In this document: positions 60,735 to 64,000 of the stretch, one piece after another
Numbering within the stretch: position 1 is the first letter of the stretch
Layout: the number at the start of each line of letters is the position of its first letter
Assembly: GCA_016235665.1 (NCBI GenBank)
Contig: JACRJI010000012.1
Coordinates: forward strand, 62,001-126,000
DNA: 64,000 nt
Reading direction: 5' to 3'
Source: a candidate division TA06 bacterium
GTDB lineage: Bacteria; Edwardsbacteria; AC1; EtOH8
Notes under the pieces: model-generated
The model's input: the letters and a program-made list of their open reading frames with translations, nothing else
Told to the model about the DNA's origin: nothing
Databases searched by the model: none
Translations under genes and position numbers: made by a program

Positions 60735-62072
60735 TCACAGCAAATTGCTGGCCAGCTCGGCCAGGGGGCTGCGCTCGCCCTTCAGCAGATTGACATGGGC
60801 GAACAGGCTCTGCCCCTTCATCCGGTCCACCAGGTAGCTCAGGCCGTTCGACTGGGCATCCAGATAAGGGGAGTCGATCTGGTAAACGTCCCCGGTGAAG
60901 ACGATCTTGGCTCCCTCGCCGGCCCGGGTGATGATGGTCTTGACCTCCAGCGGGGTCAGGTTCTGGGCCTCGTCCACGATGAAGAAGATGTTGGATAAAC
61001 TGCGCCCCCGGATGAAGGCCAGGGCCGAGATCACCAACTTCTCGTTCTGGATCATCTCGTTGATCTTGTTGTGCTCCTTGCTTTCAGGGGCAAAGCGGTG
61101 CCGGATCACGGCCAGGTTGTCCCACAGCGGCTCCATGTAGGGGTCGATCTTGGACTTGATGTCGCCGGGCAAAAAGCCGATGTCCCGGTTGGCCAGGGGC
61201 ACCACCGGCCGGGCCAAAAATATCTGGTGATAATTGCGGCGCTGTTCCAAAGCCGCGGCCAAGGCTAAAAGGGTCTTGCCGGTGCCGGCCTTGCCGGTCA
61301 ATGCCGCCAGCTGGATCTCGGGGCGGAGCAGGGCGTCCAGGGCAAAGATCTGCTCGGCGTTGCGGGGCTCGATGCCGTAGGCCGGGCGCTTGACCAGCCG
61401 TTCCAGGCCGTCCTTCTCCGGGTTGAAATGGGCCAGCACGCTGGAGCTGTGGTTCTTGAAGACGAAATACTGGTGGGGCAGCAGCTCCTCCTTCAGGGGG
61501 AAGGCGGCCCGCGGCACCAGGTAGGGCTCCTGGTAGAACTGGGAGATGAAATCCTTGTCCATGTCCTCGACCACCCGGGTGGTGACATTCAGCTGGTCCA
61601 TCTGCCGGATCTTGCCGGTCAGGTAATCGTCGGCCTGCAGCCCCAGCGACTTGGCCTTCATCCTTAAGTTGATGTCCTTGGTCACTATCACCACCTGGCG
61701 GTCGGCATGCTTCCGGGTCAGCTCCTCGGCCATGGCCAGGATCCGGTGGTCGGCCTTGTCGGCGGCGAAGGAATGGTAAACCCGCTCCGAATGGGGGTCG
61801 CCTACCAGGATGTGAAGCTTGCCCCGGCCCTTGCCCAGGGAGATGCCCTTGGTGAGAAGATGCTCCCCGGCCAGCTTGTCCAGGTTGCGGATGAACTCCC
61901 GGGCCTCGAAGTTGATCAGGTCGCTGCCTTTTTTGAACTTGTCCAGCTCCTCCAGCACCACGATGGGGATGACGATGTCGTGTTCCTCAAAATTCTCGAT
62001 GCAGGTGTGGTCGTACAGGATCACGTTGGTGTCCAGCACGAAGAGTTTTTTTGCCTTTTTGTTTTCGGCCAT
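60735..62072 (-). CDS. PhoH-like ATPase with PIN domain
   Basis: 445 residues. The N-terminal PIN nuclease domain (LFVLDTNVILYDHT, VPIVVLEELDKFKKG, VVIVTKDINLRMKAK) is followed by a PhoH helicase-like domain with Walker A GKAGTGKTLLALA and FIVDEAQNLTP (Walker B). The fusion acts on RNA in many bacteria. Its ribosome-binding site AAAGGGGGACAGC precedes the ATG. Chromosome-like base composition. Confidence 0.96.
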   Translation of the reverse strand: MAENKKAKKLFVLDTNVILYDHTCIENFEEHDIVIPIVVLEELDKFKKGSDLINFEAREFIRNLDKLAGEHLLTKGISLGKGRGKLHILVGDPHSERVYHSFAADKADHRILAMAEELTRKHADRQVVIVTKDINLRMKAKSLGLQADDYLTGKIRQMDQLNVTTRVVEDMDKDFISQFYQEPYLVPRAAFPLKEELLPHQYFVFKNHSSSVLAHFNPEKDGLERLVKRPAYGIEPRNAEQIFALDALLRPEIQLAALTGKAGTGKTLLALAAALEQRRNYHQIFLARPVVPLANRDIGFLPGDIKSKIDPYMEPLWDNLAVIRHRFAPESKEHNKINEMIQNEKLVISALAFIRGRSLSNIFFIVDEAQNLTPLEVKTIITRAGEGAKIVFTGDVYQIDSPYLDAQSNGLSYLVDRMKGQSLFAHVNLLKGERSPLAELASNLL

Positions 62073-62089
62073 GCTGTCCCCCTTTTGTA

Positions 62090-62336
62090 ATGATGCAATG
62101 AGGGTTGATGTATGGGATCTAACGATTATTCAACCACAGAAACACGGAAAGCCGAATATTCTGGAAAATTATTCACTATAGGCCAGTAGTTGTTTTGATT
62201 CCGCCCTTCAGTGTTTCAGTGGAAAAGGGTTATTTCAGTTCCTTTCAAATATAACCCGATGCCTGGATAAAATCAATAGCTTTTACGGCCAAATTTCAAG
62301 CAGGGAAAAATATGCTGAAAATAGTTGATTTGGGTC
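62090..62336. repeat. Intergenic region with CCACAGAAACAC-type inverted repeat
   Basis: CAACCACAGAAACACGG near 62132 is mirrored by CAGTGTTTCAGTGG near 62208, a dispersed repeat of environmental genomes. No gene here. Confidence 0.5.
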
Positions 62337-62366
62337 TTGCAAAGGTTTGTTTTTATGTGATAGAAT
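62337..62366 (+). promoter_or_regulatory. Promoter of the NuoE-like gene
   Basis: TTGCAA (62337-62342), 18-base spacer and TAGAAT (62361-62366), 53 bases before the ATG at 62419. Confidence 0.65.
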
Positions 62367-62418
62367 AAATTTTGCATTCAAGGGAAAACCATCCAGTAAT
62401 GCTATCAGCAGGAGTCTT

Positions 62419-62907
62419 ATGAAAAAGGCCAAGCCAGCTCCCAAGGCGGTCAAGGGCGCAGCGGACCCAGCGGTGAAAAAGGCCGTGGCCCGGCACGCCG
62501 GCAACAAGGGGGCTTTGATCACGGTATTACAGGAGGTCCAGGCCGAGCTGGGTTACCTGTCGGGACAGACCATCGAGCAGATCAGCCAAGCCATGGATCT
62601 TCCGGCCAGCCAGGTCTACGGCGTGGCCACTTTTTACACCCAGTTCCGGCTGAAGCCGGTGGGAAAGCATTTGATGAGGGTCTGCCACGGTACCGCCTGC
62701 CATGTCAGCGGGGCGGTCAAGATCAGCCAGGCTTTGGAGGACGAACTGAAGGTGGGAGACGGCGAAACCACCGAGGACGGAAAATTCACCCTGGAGACGG
62801 TGGCCTGCCTGGGCTGCTGCAGCCTGGCCCCGGTGATGATGATAGACAGCGAGACCTACGGCCGGCTGACCCCGGACAGCGCCCGCAAGGCGGCCAAGGA
62901 TTTTTAG
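62419..62907 (+). CDS. NuoE/HndA-like 2Fe-2S subunit
   Basis: 162 residues from ATG 62419 (AGGAGTCTT before it). Thioredoxin-like 2Fe-2S fold: VQAELGYLSGQTIEQISQAMDLPASQVYGVATFYTQFRL, with cluster ligands in CHGTAC and CLGCC. It transfers electrons in complex I or in NAD(P)-dependent hydrogenases and formate dehydrogenases. No nuoF or hydrogenase gene follows here; the next gene is unrelated, so it may be isolated or its partners elsewhere. The Ala/Lys-rich N-terminus is unusual. Confidence 0.92.
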   Translation: MKKAKPAPKAVKGAADPAVKKAVARHAGNKGALITVLQEVQAELGYLSGQTIEQISQAMDLPASQVYGVATFYTQFRLKPVGKHLMRVCHGTACHVSGAVKISQALEDELKVGDGETTEDGKFTLETVACLGCCSLAPVMMIDSETYGRLTPDSARKAAKDF

Positions 62908-62936
62908 CGAACGTTGATTTACCCGGGGACTATTTA

Positions 62937-63012
62937 ATCCGCAGATTAACGCAGATGATGCTTAAATATTAAGTAAATAATCTGTGAAAATCTGCGAAAT
63001 CTGTGGATAGGT
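62937..63012. repeat. CGCAGAT-type dispersed intergenic repeat
   Basis: ATCCGCAGATTAACGCAGATG and TAATCTGTGAAAATCTGCG / AATCTGTGGAT arms; same family as near 2352 and 10773. Confidence 0.5.
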
Positions 63013-63051
63013 AAGCATTGGTCAATAAACTCCACCAAAAGGAGTAAAATC

Positions 63052-64000
63052 ATGACCGGGTTGAAAAGAACATTATGGGGAGGATTATCCCTGCTGTCTA
63101 TGGGCAGTCTGCTGTGGGCGCAGCCCCAGGCTGGCCCAAAGGCGCTTTTCCCAGTCAACCAGCAGGGCAAGTTCGGATATATCGACCAGCAAGGCCGGGT
63201 TGTAATTGAGCCCAATTACGACTGGGCCTTTGATCTTTCAGAGGGCCTGGCCCTGGTCAACATCAGCGGAACCAAGAACGAATACGGGTTCGTGGTGGGG
63301 GGCAAGTGGGGATACCTCAGCCCCGATGGCGAGATGGCCGTCACCCCGCAGTACGACGACGCCAAGAATTTTTCCGAAGGGTTGGCCCTGGTGAACGTCG
63401 GCGGCAAGACCATCGAAACCGGGATGATCTCCGGGGGCAAGCGGGGATTCATAGACAAGACCGGAAAAACAGTGATCGAGCCGGTTTACGAGGACGCCCG
63501 CAGTTTTTCCGAAGGGCTGGCCCTGGTGCGGCAGAACGACAAGTACGGTTTCATAGACCAGAGCGGCAAAGTGATCGTGCCGTTCCAGTACCAGGACGCC
63601 ATGAGCTTTTCCGGCGGCCGGGCTTTGGTGAAGCTGGGAGACCGCTGGGGATTCATCAATAAGAACGGCGAGGCCGTGATCCCGCCGGTCTACCACGGGG
63701 CCCGCAGTTTCGTCAACGGGTTCGCCATCGTCCAGACCGAGGGCAAGTTCGGGTTCATAGACTCACTAGGCCGGGTGGTGGTGGCCCAGCATTACGATGA
63801 TGCAGGCAACTTTTACCAGGGGCTGGCGGCGGTCAAGCTCAACGGCCGCTGGGGCTATGTGGACACCGCCGGACAGAGGATAATTACCCCCAAGTACGCC
63901 GCGGCCTCGGGTTTCTGCGAAGGCCTGGCCTGCATCCGCATCGGCGGCAAGCGGGGATACATCAACCGGGCCGGCCGGATGGCCATCGCCCCGCGCTTCG
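63052..64000 (+). CDS. WG-repeat protein, 3' end outside the window
   Basis: 316 codons visible, open to the window edge. Signal peptide LWGGLSLLSMGSLLWAQ. At least seven WG repeats: GKFGYIDQQGRVVIEPNYD, GKWGYLSPDGEMAVTPQYD, GKRGFIDKTGKTVIEPVYE, DKYGFIDQSGKVIVPFQYQ and so on, each about 40-55 residues. Such proteins are secreted or surface-located and of unknown function. AAAGGAGTAAAATC precedes the ATG. Confidence 0.93.
   Translation, partial: MTGLKRTLWGGLSLLSMGSLLWAQPQAGPKALFPVNQQGKFGYIDQQGRVVIEPNYDWAFDLSEGLALVNISGTKNEYGFVVGGKWGYLSPDGEMAVTPQYDDAKNFSEGLALVNVGGKTIETGMISGGKRGFIDKTGKTVIEPVYEDARSFSEGLALVRQNDKYGFIDQSGKVIVPFQYQDAMSFSGGRALVKLGDRWGFINKNGEAVIPPVYHGARSFVNGFAIVQTEGKFGFIDSLGRVVVAQHYDDAGNFYQGLAAVKLNGRWGYVDTAGQRIITPKYAAASGFCEGLACIRIGGKRGYINRAGRMAIAPRF

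Overview
The window reads as a chromosomal segment of an anaerobic, Gram-negative-type bacterium carrying a large accessory region. The flanks (about 1-20 kb and 60.7-64 kb) are GC-rich with tightly packed genes. Anaerobic metabolism is suggested by the ferredoxin-dependent indolepyruvate oxidoreductase (IorAB), a NuoE/HndA-like 2Fe-2S subunit, and a CCGP-type AbrB protein next to an arsenite methyltransferase. An outer membrane is suggested by an AsmA-like protein, a beta-barrel protein, a LolA-like protein and several lipoproteins. The EndoQ nuclease, FlgD/T9SS-like sorting domain, WG repeats and abundant environmental-type intergenic repeats fit an uncultured candidate phylum (for example the WOR-3/TA06/Edwardsbacteria neighbourhood), but the sequence alone does not fix the taxon.

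Layout of the left flank: 1-1412 iorA (3' end) and iorB, split by a four-helix-bundle (S23) gene. 1547-6862 methyltransferase, EndoQ, HAD hydrolase, HIT hydrolase, lipoprotein and mnmA. 6898-8202 an AT-rich AlbA_2 gene that looks imported. 8232-10766 AsmA-like. 11047-12175 HgcC-like AbrB regulator plus arsM behind a consensus promoter. 12447-12522 tRNA-Glu. 12649-13709 zinc-ribbon protein and mscL. 13960-19811 a TetR-controlled operon (tetR, LolA-like, two FtsX permeases, ABC ATPase, beta-barrel) with an 18-bp perfect operator, followed by an RND-pump fragment and tRNA-Gln.

The accessory region starts at tRNA-Gln (20147-20220). A serine recombinase converges on it, and its ORF runs antisense through the tRNA. 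Next comes a phage remnant (about 22.1-24.5 kb): the first 98 codons of a T4-like major capsid protein, cut at the conserved VQP|M site by a group I intron with its own homing-endonuclease-like gene. Then follows a type I restriction-modification operon (hsdM, hsdS, NucS-like nuclease, hsdR, YgjP-like protease, winged-helix protein; 33590 down to 24701). Divergent from hsdM is a complete SAM-I riboswitch with terminator controlling two unknown genes. Next is an AT-rich run of five genes (AlbA_2, GNAT, phospholipase-D-like, TPR, HNH-like) that looks like an uncharacterised defence operon, then an XRE regulator and two lipoproteins.

A second mobile module (42.7-47.3 kb) has a serine recombinase, a small partner protein, a primase/helicase-like protein and a divergent XRE repressor. 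It is followed by an MmeI-like restriction-modification enzyme, RNase HI, surface/secreted proteins (51.6-55.0 kb), a ChrB/MFS/His-rich DMT operon (55.4-58.1 kb), and a RadC/ArdC antirestriction gene cluster (58.5-60.4 kb). The chromosome-like backbone resumes with phoH, nuoE and a WG-repeat gene that runs off the window.

The most interesting signals are the group I intron in the capsid remnant, the SAM riboswitch beside the type I restriction system, and the AT-rich five-gene operon.
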